From a bacterium ADurb.Bin236 (GTDB taxonomy: Bacteria > UBP15 > UBA6099), in the NCBI GenBank assembly GCA_002069885.1, contig MWCD01000024.1:1-54158 (forward strand): 54,158 nucleotides of DNA, given 5' to 3'. The translations under genes were made by a program, and so were the position numbers. Position 1 is the first letter of the stretch; the number at the start of each line of letters is the position of its first letter. Below are positions 9,346-17,778 of this stretch, piece after piece. Below the pieces are notes generated by a model. That model had not been told where the DNA came from. It worked only from the letters and a program-made list of their open reading frames with translations, and did no database searches.

Positions 9346-9376
9346 CAAAGAGAAACTTTTAACAAGTTTCTCTTTG
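9346..9376 (+). repeat. Hairpin module copy 2 (stem), interrupted by the 179-bp element
   Basis: CAAAGAGAAACTT (9346-9358) pairs exactly with AAGTTTCTCTTTG (9364-9376). The third arm that normally follows at once (AATCTCTTC) is found only after the 179-bp element, at 9561-9569. The module also continues there with a degenerate CGTCGGGAG hairpin (9587-9625). Confidence 0.75.
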
Positions 9377-9378
9377 AA

Positions 9379-9557
9379 CCCGAATCCGCTATTAGGATTC
9401 GGGAGCGATTGTTCAGAGCGGATGAAACGCGAGGCGCAAGGCGAGTTTTTGCAGTGAATAGAACTTATGGTTCATGAACAAAAAAACGCGGCGGCAACAA
9501 AGCGGTTCGCCGCTATGAAAATCGCCCCGGTTCGTCAGTTCTATCGACGAATCCGGG
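9379..9557 (+). mobile_element. 179-bp non-coding inverted-end element, copy A
   Basis: The ends are inverted (CCCGAATCC at 9379 and GAATCCGGG ending at 9557, one mismatch plus one shift) and flanked by TTGAA on both sides (9374-9378, 9558-9562). Inside are a hairpin CCCGAATCC/GGATTCGGG at the left end, the perfect palindrome GTTCATGAAC, and a right-end hairpin CCCGG-TTCGTC/GACGAA-TCCGGG. Copies B (16150-16328) and C (54055-end) share most bases. Its size, inverted ends, flanking repeat and absence of transposase fit a MITE. The insertion splits hairpin module copy 2. Confidence 0.75.
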
Positions 9558-9631
9558 TTGAATCTCTTCAAAACATCTCAATGGTCGTCGGGAGTTAATC
9601 GCTGAATCGCTTCCCTCCCGCCGCCCTATGT

Positions 9632-9790
9632 AAAAATCATTTATGAACTAGATTTTTCTAAAAACCCTTTTCCAACATCTTCTCTCATGACACGCGCCTA
9701 AGGCGGAAGCGAAGCTCTGCATTCGGCGCTAGCATGAAAGATTTTGAAAGGGATTTTAAGGGAAAACTTTTTCAAAAGTTTTCCCTTAAA
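9632..9790 (-). repeat. Hairpin module copy 3 (A/T stem variant with long linker)
   Basis: TTTAAGGGAAAACTTTT (9755-9771) pairs perfectly with 9774-9790 around a 2-nt loop. The third arm GAAAGGGATT is at 9746-9755. Upstream are a degenerate GC-rich hairpin (9691-9729) and a linker starting AAAAATCATTTATGAAC. The whole stretch is homologous to 48243-48403. It lies between convergent genes (9302 and 9884) and is a likely bidirectional terminator. Confidence 0.7.
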
Positions 9791-9883
9791 TCATTTTTGA
9801 AAATTATTTTAAAATAAAAAGCGGGGGCAATTTTCGTTCGCCCCCGCAATCCAATCAAAACAAACGCATCGATGAATCAGGTT

Positions 9884-12800
9884 TTAATTAGGTTGGCCCA
9901 TCGCTTCGCCCACGCACTGGCCGGCAGAGGGCGTCCAACCGCAGGTCGTCCACTGCGTGCAACTAGATTCATTGTAATACATCTGACATTCGCTGCCGAT
10001 CTCCTCGACACAGGAATTCCCGAATTCATCCCATGCGCAACTCATGTCCATGTCGCAAGGGTATGCGCTTACGTACGCGCACTGTTCGCCGTCGAAGTAG
10101 CAGCCTGTGGCCGCATTGCATGCCGACTCGTTGAATTCATAAGACAGACAATCTTCTGCGGTCGTGGGATATTGCGAGTCGCACCATGCCCCGCCCATGC
10201 TTCCGCAGCTCCCCATTTCCCATGAGCACCCCGGAACCATGCCACAATCAAAATCGTTCAGGTATGTTTCGCAAGCTGGGGGCGTCATGTCCAGCATGCA
10301 AAAGTAGCCATCCCACAAACAGGTCGGGTCGGCCTCGCATGCCATCTCGTCGTTAAACTTATTGCAGCCGGCGGTTCCGAACTCCGCGCAGTACTCTTCT
10401 CCAAAGTACCATTCGCAGTAAGTCGGGTGAACGTTGCAGGACATCGAGTCTTGGAACGCCCAACAATCCGTGGACGAAGTAATCTCGTAGCAAGCTCCTT
10501 CCATCCATGCGCACAACGGATTCATGTTGCATTCCGACATGTATTCGTGCGCGCCGCAGAGCGCCGTGCCTAGCTCGACGCATGAATACGTCGTGTAGTT
10601 CCATTCGCAACCCGTGGTCTCTCCGCATGTGTAGCCGTCGAACGAGAAGGAACAGTCCGCCTGCGTGTTTTCGCAGGTGTAATTATATCCGTCCCAGAAA
10701 CAACTGTTCATTTCACAATCTTCTTTATAACCCCATGCTCCGCAGAGCGCCGTCCCGTCTTCCACACATGTGTCTGTCGTGTAGTTCCATTCGCAGTTCG
10801 TGGTTTCGCCGCACGCGTATGTGTCGTAAACGCCATCGCAATAGACCGGGTAGTCCATGCAGTCGGTAGAATATCCGTCCCAGTAGCAACTATTGGTTTC
10901 GCATGTCGCCTTATCGTCCCACGCTCCGCAGAGCGCCGTCCCGTCTTCCACGCACATGTCCGACGTGTAGTTCCATTCGCAGTTCGTGGTTTCGCCGCAC
11001 GCGTATGTGTCGTAAACGCCATCGCAATAGACCGGGTAGTCCATGCAGTCGGTAGAATATCCGTCCCAGTAGCAACTATTGGTTTCGCATGTCGCCTTAT
11101 CGTCCCACGCTCCGCAGAGCGCCGTCCCGTCTTCCACGCACATGTCCGACGTGTAGTTCCATTCGCAGTTCGTGGTGTCGCCACAAGCGGCTGTGTCGTA
11201 AATGCCATCGCAATAGACCGGCGAGTTGAGACAATGATTCGCGCCTCCGTCCCAGTAGCAACTGTTGGATTCGCAGTCGCCCTTTGCCGCCCACGCTCCG
11301 CAAAGCGCTGTTCCTTCCGCCACGCATTCCCAATTCGTATAGTTCCATTCGCAGTTCGTGGTGTCTCCACAGGCGAGCGGTTCGGGTTGGCTATAGCAAT
11401 CGACAGGAGTGTCAAGACAGAGACTGCTTGCTCCGTTCCAATAACAACTGTTTGATTCGCAGACAGATTTGCCCGTCCATTCGTCGCAGCCCAAATTCAA
11501 GCAGGCCGCAGCGAGAGTTCCGGGATTCTCGCACACATCGACCGTCATCGGGTTGACATCGTCGCAGTCATAATCGGAAGCGCAGGCGATTGGAGTGTTC
11601 AGACACGCGGCGGTCAGCTCTCCTCCATTCATACATTCGTCATAAGTAAGCATGTCGATGTCGTCGCAGTCGGCGGCGGTCGCGCATTCAATCGGCGTGT
11701 TCACGCACGCGGAACCGACTTCTCCGGGGAACTCGCAGAGGTCATACGTTAAAGCGTAGCTGTCGTCGCAGTCCAAGTTATAAACACAGGCGATCGCGAT
11801 ATTCGCGCAAGCCGCGCTCAACAGGCCGGGGTCATTGCAGATATCCAACGTCAACGCGACGCTGTCGTCGCAGTCCAAGTCCGAATCGCATTCTATCGGC
11901 GTGTTCACACAGACCGCGTTCAACAGGCCGGGGTTTTCGCACTCGTCGAAGGTAAGCGCGTTTTCATCGTTACAGTCCGAAGCCGAAGCGCACTCAATCG
12001 GTGTGTTTGCGCATGCCGCGCTCAGCAGGCCGGGATTGGAACATTCATCAAATGTCAGCGCATTTGTGTCGTCACAGTCGGCGGCGATTGCGCATTCAAC
12101 CGGAGTGTTCACACAGTCCGCGCTAAGCTGTCCGGGGTTGGAACATGTGTCGTATGTAATCGCGACGCTGTCATTGCAATCCGCGTCCGCCGCGCAGGCG
12201 ATGGCTGTATTCACGCACGCCGCGCTCAGCAGGCCGGGGTCGGAACATTCATCAAATGTCAGCGCATTTGTGTCGTCGCAGTCGGCGGCGATTGCGCATT
12301 CAACCGGAGTGTTCACACAGTCCGCGCTAAGCTGTCCGGGGTTGGAACATGTGTCGTATGTAATCGCGACGCTGTCATTGCAATCCGCGTCCGCCGCGCA
12401 GGCGATGGCGGTATTCACGCACGCCGCGCTCAGCAGGCCGGGGGCGGAACATTCATCATAAGTCAGCGCGTTTGTGTCGTCGCAATCGGCGGCGGTCGCG
12501 CATTCTATCGGAGTGTTCACGCATTCCGAGCTAAGCTGTCCGGGGTTCGAGCATGTGTCGTATGTAATCGCGACGCTGTCATTGCAATCCGCGTCCGCCG
12601 CGCAAGCGATGGCGGTATTCACGCACGCCGCGCTCAGCAGGCCGGGGTCGGAACATTCATCATAAGTCAACGCGTTTGCGTCGTCGCAGTCTGCGGCGAA
12701 AGCGCATTCTATCGGAGTATTCACACAGGCCGCGTTCAATAATCCGGGATTATCGCACTGGTCGTATGTCAAAGGATATAGGTCGTTGCAATCCTCGTTG

Positions 12801-15367
12801 GAAGCGCATTGAACAAACGTGTTCACGCAATCGGCGCTCAGCAGGCCGGGATTGGAGCATTCATCAAAAGTCAGCGCGTTTGTGTCGTCGCAGTCGGCGG
12901 CAGTCGCGCATTCGACCGAAGTGTTCACACATGTCGCGTTAAGCTGTCCGGGGTTCGAGCATGTGTCGAATGTAATCGCGATGCTGTCATTGCAGTCCGC
13001 GTCCGCCGCGCAGGCGATGGCGGTATTTATGCACGCCGCGCTCAGCAGGCCGGGATTGGAGCATTCATCAAAAGTCAAAGCGTTTTCATCGTCGCAGTCG
13101 GCGGCAGTCGCGCATTCAACCGGAGTGTTCACACATGTCGCGCTCAACAAGCCGGGATTGGAACATGTGTCGAATGTAATCGCGATGCTGTCATTGCAAT
13201 CCGCGTCTGCCGCGCAAACGATGGCAGTATTCACACATGCCGCGTTCAGCAGTCCAGGGTTCGAGCATTCATCAAAAGTCAATGTATTTGCGTCGTCGCA
13301 GTCCGCTTTCGAAGCGCATTCAACCGTTGTGTTCACACAAGCAGCGTTTAGCAATCCGGGATTGGAACACGTGTCGAATGTGAGCGCGTTGTTGTCATTG
13401 CAGTTGGATGCCGCCGCGCAAGCGATGGCAGTGTTCACGCAAGCAGCCGCGCATGTGCCGGGCGCTGAGCAAACGTCGAAAGTCAACGGATTGCTGTCGT
13501 TGCAAGCGGCATTCTGAGAACAAGCGACGTTGCAAGGGGTATTCACGCAGACCGCGCTAAGCGTTCCGGGATTGGCGCACGTGTCGATGGTGAGCGGATT
13601 GCGGTCGTCGCAGTCAGAGGGGGATGAGCAAGCTATTGGGGTGAGAACAATGGAGGAGCGAGAAACCTTGTTCTCAATGGAGGCTTCGACTACGAACGGA
13701 TTGGCCGGGCCGCTCGTCAGGGTCATGACCGCTTGAGCGTAATAAGCGCCCGGAACCGTTCCGGGGGTATATTCCGCTCTTGCTGCCGGGCTGTTGATAA
13801 GCGTTAGGACCCTGTTGCCGAGGGACGCGCCGGCGCCGTCTTTGAATGTTACCATCAACGCTCCGGAAAGAGGAGTCGACGCGGTCACAAGCGCCACCGC
13901 CTGAACGGATGTCGCATTATTCTGCCATATCCCGCTGGGAATCAGGCTCAATTCTATATTTTCGATCACCACGCCCAATCGCGTCGGGTTCAACGTCGCG
14001 CCAGAGTTGACAACCAGTCTGGTCGTCTGGCTGAACTGGTCTGAAGCTGTGAACTCAATGGACTTGGAGCAATCTGCCAGATAGTAATTATCAAGGGAGA
14101 AAGAGCCGTCCGCGCCGATGGTTGCGCGCCCGGCGCTCGCAATGGGAACTCCATTGACATATACGGTAACGCCCGGATTCGTCATGCCTGAAATCGCGAC
14201 GTTTGGGCACTGCACGAAGCCTTCGGCGGGTTGCGACACAGTCAGGGCCGGCGGCCCGACGACTTCAATTTCAGCCTTGGCTTCGGCAGAGCAAGCCCCG
14301 TCCGGGCTGGAGCAAACCACTTCCAGCGTCTTGTCTCCGGCGTCGCCAAAAGAATATTCAGAAGTGAACGCGCCGTTTGCTCCCGCCGTCGCCGTCAGTC
14401 CGCCCACTGAGCAACTCGCTCCGGGGAGTGTCGTTCCGGACACCGTTATCGAGCCGCCGGAGAGCGGAAAAACGCCGCCGTCCACAGGCTTGATCAACTC
14501 GACGAAACACGTTGCCGCCCTTCCCGCCTCTGTTTCTTCTTCTTTCTCTTCCGTTTCAGGTTCGGGTTTCGGCTGGGCGGCGGTCTCTGCGGCAACGGCG
14601 CAAACGCCTTCCGCGCAGACCTTTCCGCAACATTCGCCGTCAGTTTCGCACGCGGCGCTCGTCGCTTTGCAGCCTCCGCCGCTCATCGACTCGCTCTCGC
14701 CCACGCACTGGCCGTCAACGCAATGGTGAGACATGCAGTCTTCATCCACTTCGCACGCGTTCATTTCCTCTTCTGTCACCGGAACCGGGGGAGCTGGCGG
14801 CTGATTAGGCTCTACAACGACCTGCGTTCCTCCGACCGCCATTACCGATTGGCCCTGCGACGTCACTTCCACCGCGCCTGTCCTTGTTGTTACGCTTGTG
14901 GTGTTCTCAGGAGTGTTTTCCATGTCGAACTCGGTTCCGCGCACGCCTGCCACCGCAGTCGGCGTGCTGATGGAGAACTCCGAACTCGGACTGTGCAGCT
15001 TCTCGGCCTTCGCTTTTATCTTGCCTGTCTGCAAGTCGAGGCTGGACGTCACCGTCTTCGTCCTCGGATCGACATCGATATCCTTGATGGTAAAGTTGGT
15101 GAACGGGTTGATTTTCAGCGTGTTCGAGGCGCTCCACTTGATCACCGCCGACGACTTGGCCCCCGTCGCTATCCGGGTCCCGCTCGGCAGGGCCATGTTG
15201 ACCGTCCCCTGCGTTGTCGTTCCGTCCGGCAGCGTCACCCGCACATCGCCTGTCACGCTCGACAGCGACGCCGTCACCGGTATCGCCCTCAGTTCAGCGG
15301 AATACACCGCCGCAATCACAATAAGCAAAGCTGCGACCGGCGCAAATTTAAGGATTCTTTTTAACAT
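9884..15367 (-). CDS. Giant secreted FecR-domain protein with Cys-rich tandem repeats
   Basis: An 1827-residue exported protein. A signal peptide (about 1-28) is followed by a FecR-like domain (about 30-190; SVTGDVRV, TPTAVAGVRGTEF) and Cys pairs of the kind 'DEDCMSHHCVDGQCVG'. An acidic/Pro linker and two or three Ig-like segments (about 290-590) follow. Then come 21 units of 34 residues, each with four Cys and a DCDDxN-type acidic loop, resembling the Dictyostelium CTDC repeat. About eight Cys/Trp-rich units of about 62 residues (CGAW, CYWDG, CEWNY) end the protein. It is probably disulphide-stapled and calcium-binding, on the cell surface. ATG at 15367 has AGGGGGCG before it. FecR here may bind peptidoglycan or sense envelope state; function is unknown. 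Confidence 0.9.
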   Translation of the reverse strand: MLKRILKFAPVAALLIVIAAVYSAELRAIPVTASLSSVTGDVRVTLPDGTTTQGTVNMALPSGTRIATGAKSSAVIKWSASNTLKINPFTNFTIKDIDVDPRTKTVTSSLDLQTGKIKAKAEKLHSPSSEFSISTPTAVAGVRGTEFDMENTPENTTSVTTRTGAVEVTSQGQSVMAVGGTQVVVEPNQPPAPPVPVTEEEMNACEVDEDCMSHHCVDGQCVGESESMSGGGCKATSAACETDGECCGKVCAEGVCAVAAETAAQPKPEPETEEKEEETEAGRAATCFVELIKPVDGGVFPLSGGSITVSGTTLPGASCSVGGLTATAGANGAFTSEYSFGDAGDKTLEVVCSSPDGACSAEAKAEIEVVGPPALTVSQPAEGFVQCPNVAISGMTNPGVTVYVNGVPIASAGRATIGADGSFSLDNYYLADCSKSIEFTASDQFSQTTRLVVNSGATLNPTRLGVVIENIELSLIPSGIWQNNATSVQAVALVTASTPLSGALMVTFKDGAGASLGNRVLTLINSPAARAEYTPGTVPGAYYAQAVMTLTSGPANPFVVEASIENKVSRSSIVLTPIACSSPSDCDDRNPLTIDTCANPGTLSAVCVNTPCNVACSQNAACNDSNPLTFDVCSAPGTCAAACVNTAIACAAASNCNDNNALTFDTCSNPGLLNAACVNTTVECASKADCDDANTLTFDECSNPGLLNAACVNTAIVCAADADCNDSIAITFDTCSNPGLLSATCVNTPVECATAADCDDENALTFDECSNPGLLSAACINTAIACAADADCNDSIAITFDTCSNPGQLNATCVNTSVECATAADCDDTNALTFDECSNPGLLSADCVNTFVQCASNEDCNDLYPLTYDQCDNPGLLNAACVNTPIECAFAADCDDANALTYDECSDPGLLSAACVNTAIACAADADCNDSVAITYDTCSNPGQLSSECVNTPIECATAADCDDTNALTYDECSAPGLLSAACVNTAIACAADADCNDSVAITYDTCSNPGQLSADCVNTPVECAIAADCDDTNALTFDECSDPGLLSAACVNTAIACAADADCNDSVAITYDTCSNPGQLSADCVNTPVECAIAADCDDTNALTFDECSNPGLLSAACANTPIECASASDCNDENALTFDECENPGLLNAVCVNTPIECDSDLDCDDSVALTLDICNDPGLLSAACANIAIACVYNLDCDDSYALTYDLCEFPGEVGSACVNTPIECATAADCDDIDMLTYDECMNGGELTAACLNTPIACASDYDCDDVNPMTVDVCENPGTLAAACLNLGCDEWTGKSVCESNSCYWNGASSLCLDTPVDCYSQPEPLACGDTTNCEWNYTNWECVAEGTALCGAWAAKGDCESNSCYWDGGANHCLNSPVYCDGIYDTAACGDTTNCEWNYTSDMCVEDGTALCGAWDDKATCETNSCYWDGYSTDCMDYPVYCDGVYDTYACGETTNCEWNYTSDMCVEDGTALCGAWDDKATCETNSCYWDGYSTDCMDYPVYCDGVYDTYACGETTNCEWNYTTDTCVEDGTALCGAWGYKEDCEMNSCFWDGYNYTCENTQADCSFSFDGYTCGETTGCEWNYTTYSCVELGTALCGAHEYMSECNMNPLCAWMEGACYEITSSTDCWAFQDSMSCNVHPTYCEWYFGEEYCAEFGTAGCNKFNDEMACEADPTCLWDGYFCMLDMTPPACETYLNDFDCGMVPGCSWEMGSCGSMGGAWCDSQYPTTAEDCLSYEFNESACNAATGCYFDGEQCAYVSAYPCDMDMSCAWDEFGNSCVEEIGSECQMYYNESSCTQWTTCGWTPSAGQCVGEAMGQPN
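9887..11488 (-). repeat. Tandem repeat, ~186-bp units (62-residue Cys/Trp-rich)
   Basis: About eight units encode the C-terminus of the FecR protein. The most recent duplication is visible in DNA: sequence from about 10793 recurs 186 bp later with almost no change. Units become more divergent and irregular toward the C-terminus (toward 9887). Confidence 0.85.
11489..13636 (-). repeat. Tandem repeat, 21 units of 102 bp (one of 108 bp)
   Basis: The span is exactly 2148 bp: 20 units of 34 codons and one of 36. Units alternate between a 'CAADADCNDS' type and a 'CATAADCDDT' type, so the higher-order period is 204 bp. The 204-bp period is nearly exact between about 12076 and 12480, indicating recent expansion by dimers. 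Confidence 0.9.
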
Positions 15368-15675
15368 GGGACGCCCCCTAATTTTGTTAGGATTAGATAA
15401 AGGATATGTTGAAATAAAATGATGATGGATAGTTATAAATTGTTAAACATATTAAATTAATATTCATAACTAAAGCTATTGTACCATACTTTATTAATAA
15501 AAGACACCTATTTTGTCAATTTCCTGCAATTGATATCCGTCACATTTTTCGCGCCTTTCCCCCCAGAACCGAAAAAAGCAGACAGATGCTTTAACAACAA
15601 TGAATTCAGCAGCCATAAGCATAAGCCGACTGGTTCGAATTTGTCCAAATATCATCTATTTAACAGGAAAATTAT
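15368..15675 (-). promoter_or_regulatory. AT-rich leader and promoter region of the FecR gene
   Basis: No gene is seen. On the minus strand an extended -10 TGGTACAAT lies at 15486-15478, about 110 bp before the ATG. A TTGACA (15519-15514) lies too far from it, but 17 bp from a TAATAA. The region is much more AT-rich than the genes on either side. No riboswitch fold was recognised. Confidence 0.45.
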
Positions 15676-16032
15676 TCAGAGCGGATGAACTATGGCCACT
15701 GCGGCAGCCACATCTCCGGTGTGGGATATGCTTATCGAAACAGCATGATTTTCCGGAAGAACACTTTTGCGCCTGAGCGTCACAAACGGCCTGCCGTCCG
15801 GGTCTTTGGAAATTTCGATGTCTTTGGGAAAAATCCGCTTCGGGCCGAGAGCCTTCATTACAGCCTCTTTCGCGGCGAATCTGGCGGCAAAACCGTCCGC
15901 CGCGTCCGCCCTGCTCGCGCAACTCTCGATCTCCCCGGCGGTAAAAATCCGCTCATGAAACCTCTTTGCCGCAGCGTAAGGCTTTTCCCTGAACGGCTTG
16001 ATGTCCTGAACGTCTATCCCGACCGAATACAT
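15676..16032 (-). CDS. acpS: Holo-[acyl-carrier-protein] synthase
   Basis: Transfers 4'-phosphopantetheine from CoA to a Ser of acyl carrier protein. The 118-residue length is typical of trimeric AcpS. Motifs are GIDVQDI (metal Asp), FTAGEIESC, FAAKEAVMKAL (metal Glu and catalytic Lys) and SISHTGDVAAAVAI. GGGAGG precedes the ATG. It is upstream of the FecR gene on the same strand but 308 bp away, so co-transcription is doubtful. The last codons contain a 15-nt string identical to the interior of the 179-bp element. Confidence 0.95.
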   Translation of the reverse strand: MYSVGIDVQDIKPFREKPYAAAKRFHERIFTAGEIESCASRADAADGFAARFAAKEAVMKALGPKRIFPKDIEISKDPDGRPFVTLRRKSVLPENHAVSISISHTGDVAAAVAIVHPL

Positions 16033-16095
16033 ATCGGCCTCCCGCGCCGGCGGCCCCGACGATATGATTATACCGCATGCCGCGCTGAAAAGCTT

Positions 16096-16124
16096 TTCGC
16101 GCGCGACGGGTTCCGCGCTATAAT
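16096..16124 (+). promoter_or_regulatory. Candidate promoter of the ADP-ribosylglycohydrolase gene
   Basis: TTCGCG (16096-16101), 17 bp, TATAAT (16119-16124). If used, the transcript would begin near 16131 and carry the whole 179-bp element in its leader. The -35 match is modest. Confidence 0.35.
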
Positions 16125-16149
16125 TCCAACATGGGACACTACCGTTGAA

Positions 16150-16328
16150 CCCGAATCCGTCATTAGTATTAGGGAGCGATTGTTCAGAGCGGATGAAATG
16201 CGAGGCGCAAGACGCATTTTTGCAGTGAATAGAACATAGGGTTCATGAACAAAAAAATGTGGCGGCAACGAAGCAGTTCGCCACTATGAAAATCGCCCCG
16301 GTTCGTCGGCTCTATCGACGAATCCGGG
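16150..16328 (+). mobile_element. 179-bp non-coding inverted-end element, copy B
   Basis: Same length and ends as copy A (CCCGAATCC ... GAATCCGGG), flanked by TTGAA at 16145-16149 and 16329-16333. The left-end hairpin is weakened (GAATCC/TATTAGG), while the GTTCATGAAC palindrome and right-end hairpin are kept. It ends 15 bp before the ATG of the downstream gene, placing it in that gene's leader. Confidence 0.75.
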
Positions 16329-16343
16329 TTGAATGGAGCGAGA

Positions 16344-17648
16344 ATGGCCGCCGACATCATAGACGCAAAGACCGGAACCGTAATGGGGCTGGCGGCGGGA
16401 GACGCGCTTGGCGCTCCCGTCGAAGGCGCAAAACCGGGCGCGATAAAAAGCGCATTCCGCCGCGTCTGCGACTTCGTCGATCCGGCGGACATGCTCGCCG
16501 GCGAGAAAATCTATAAATGGCGAAAACCGGGTCTTTACACGGACGAGACGCAACAGGCGCTGGCGCTGCTTGATTCGCTGCTTCTGGACAAAGGGCTTAA
16601 CCCCGAAAAAGCCGCCGCGCGGCTGGCCGACCTGTCTCGCGGCGCGGAATTCAGGCACGGCGTATACCGTGGCGCAAGCGGCGCTCTGATGAAATCCGCC
16701 ACCTCTCTCCGGCAGGGCGCGGTCTGGTCATTGTCCGGCCTCGACACCGACAGCAATGGGGCCGCCGCCCGCGTCGCTCCCGTCGCAGTCTACTTTCACG
16801 CCAACCCCGGAGCCGTTGCCGACAACGCCGCCAAATCCGCCCTCTTCACTCACCGCAACTTCGTAGGCGTCGCGGCGGCGGCGGCGGTCGCGCGCGCGGT
16901 CTATCTCCTGCTCGACATGGACGAGCTTGAGCCGCGAGACCGCCCGGCCTTCGTCTCGCAACTGGCAGCCATCTGCGCCGAAGACGAGGAAATGATAGCG
17001 GACAGATACGGCGCGCATCTGTTCGACTTCGACGCGGAAGCCCGCACATTTATCAGCTCGACCCTATGCGGCCTTGCCGAACGAGTCGACGGCCCGCCCG
17101 CAGAGACCGCCGATTGGATCGCCTCAAACGCTTCCCGCCGCTCGCGTGTCAGCATCTCCCGCCCATCCGCGCCCGCCGCCGCCGCTTCCGTCGTCTTCTC
17201 CGTATTCCTCGCCGTCCGCCACAGCGCCTCGTTCGAGGACGCTCTGGTGGAAGCCGTGAACGCGGGAGGCGACTCGGACGCCGTAGGCGCAATGACAGGC
17301 GCGATGTCCGGCGCTCTCCACGGCTTCTCCTCCATCCCGGAAAGATGGCTCAAAGGCCTTGCCAACCGTAAACAGTTGACGGCGCGCGCGCAAGCGCTTG
17401 CTTCCGGCAAATGGATGAAATCCAAACTCGAAGACCTGTACGAGCTTGAATACGGTCTAACCCGCCGCGAACACGAGGAACGGCTTGCCCGCATGAGAAA
17501 AGCCGGCGTCGAATTCCCTGATAATAAATCCGCTCCCGCCGCTTTTTCAGAACCGACCCCGGCGGATGAAAAATTCGACCGCAAAAAGTTCCGGCGCGAA
17601 CAAAGCCGCCTCAAAAGATGGGCTGCCTTCTCGCCGGCCGATGAATAA
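16344..17648 (+). CDS. ADP-ribosylglycohydrolase family protein
   Basis: A 434-residue protein with the family's metal-binding signatures: GLAAGDALGAPVEG near the N-terminus, YTDETQQAL, and GGDSDAVGAMTGAMSGA toward the C-terminus (usually GGDTDT; here Thr to Ser and Thr to Ala). These are two-Mg enzymes that remove ADP-ribose from proteins or small molecules, such as DraG. ATG at 16344 is chosen because GGAG lies 5 bp before it; a TTG at 16329 falls in the repeat's flank. A charged C-terminal tail (about 370-434) is extra. No ADP-ribosyltransferase is nearby. Confidence 0.88.
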   Translation: MAADIIDAKTGTVMGLAAGDALGAPVEGAKPGAIKSAFRRVCDFVDPADMLAGEKIYKWRKPGLYTDETQQALALLDSLLLDKGLNPEKAAARLADLSRGAEFRHGVYRGASGALMKSATSLRQGAVWSLSGLDTDSNGAAARVAPVAVYFHANPGAVADNAAKSALFTHRNFVGVAAAAAVARAVYLLLDMDELEPRDRPAFVSQLAAICAEDEEMIADRYGAHLFDFDAEARTFISSTLCGLAERVDGPPAETADWIASNASRRSRVSISRPSAPAAAASVVFSVFLAVRHSASFEDALVEAVNAGGDSDAVGAMTGAMSGALHGFSSIPERWLKGLANRKQLTARAQALASGKWMKSKLEDLYELEYGLTRREHEERLARMRKAGVEFPDNKSAPAAFSEPTPADEKFDRKKFRREQSRLKRWAAFSPADE

Positions 17649-17683
17649 GACAATCGGAAAATTGAATAGATATAATCTCGCAA

Positions 17684-17713
17684 GGCGTAAAAACTCTTGA
17701 AGAGTTCCGACGC
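17684..17713. terminator. Probable bidirectional terminator between convergent genes
   Basis: GGCGT ... ACTCTTGAAGAGT ... ACGCC forms nested complementary arms, centred on the palindrome AACTCTTGAAGAGTT (17692-17706). T-rich sequence follows at 17717-17770. It lies between the ends of the hydrolase gene and acr3. Confidence 0.5.
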
Positions 17714-17778
17714 CGTATCTTTCTCGAAAGTCTCTCTTTGACTAGTTCTTCTATCTTTTTTCGTTTTTCTTTTCCGCT

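Noticed and set aside
11835-13517. Long open frames on the plus strand opposite the FecR repeats
   Set aside because: They arise because a regular 102-bp repeat keeps the opposite frames open; no ribosome site, and the minus-strand product has coherent domains.
11489-13636. Regularly spaced repeats resembling a CRISPR array
   Set aside because: The repeats are contiguous coding units with no unique spacers and no cas genes nearby.
16259-16333. Short conserved peptide frame (MAATKQFA...) inside all three 179-bp copies
   Set aside because: The frame is open in each copy, but differences do not favour silent sites and the stretch forms hairpins; more likely RNA/DNA structure than a peptide.
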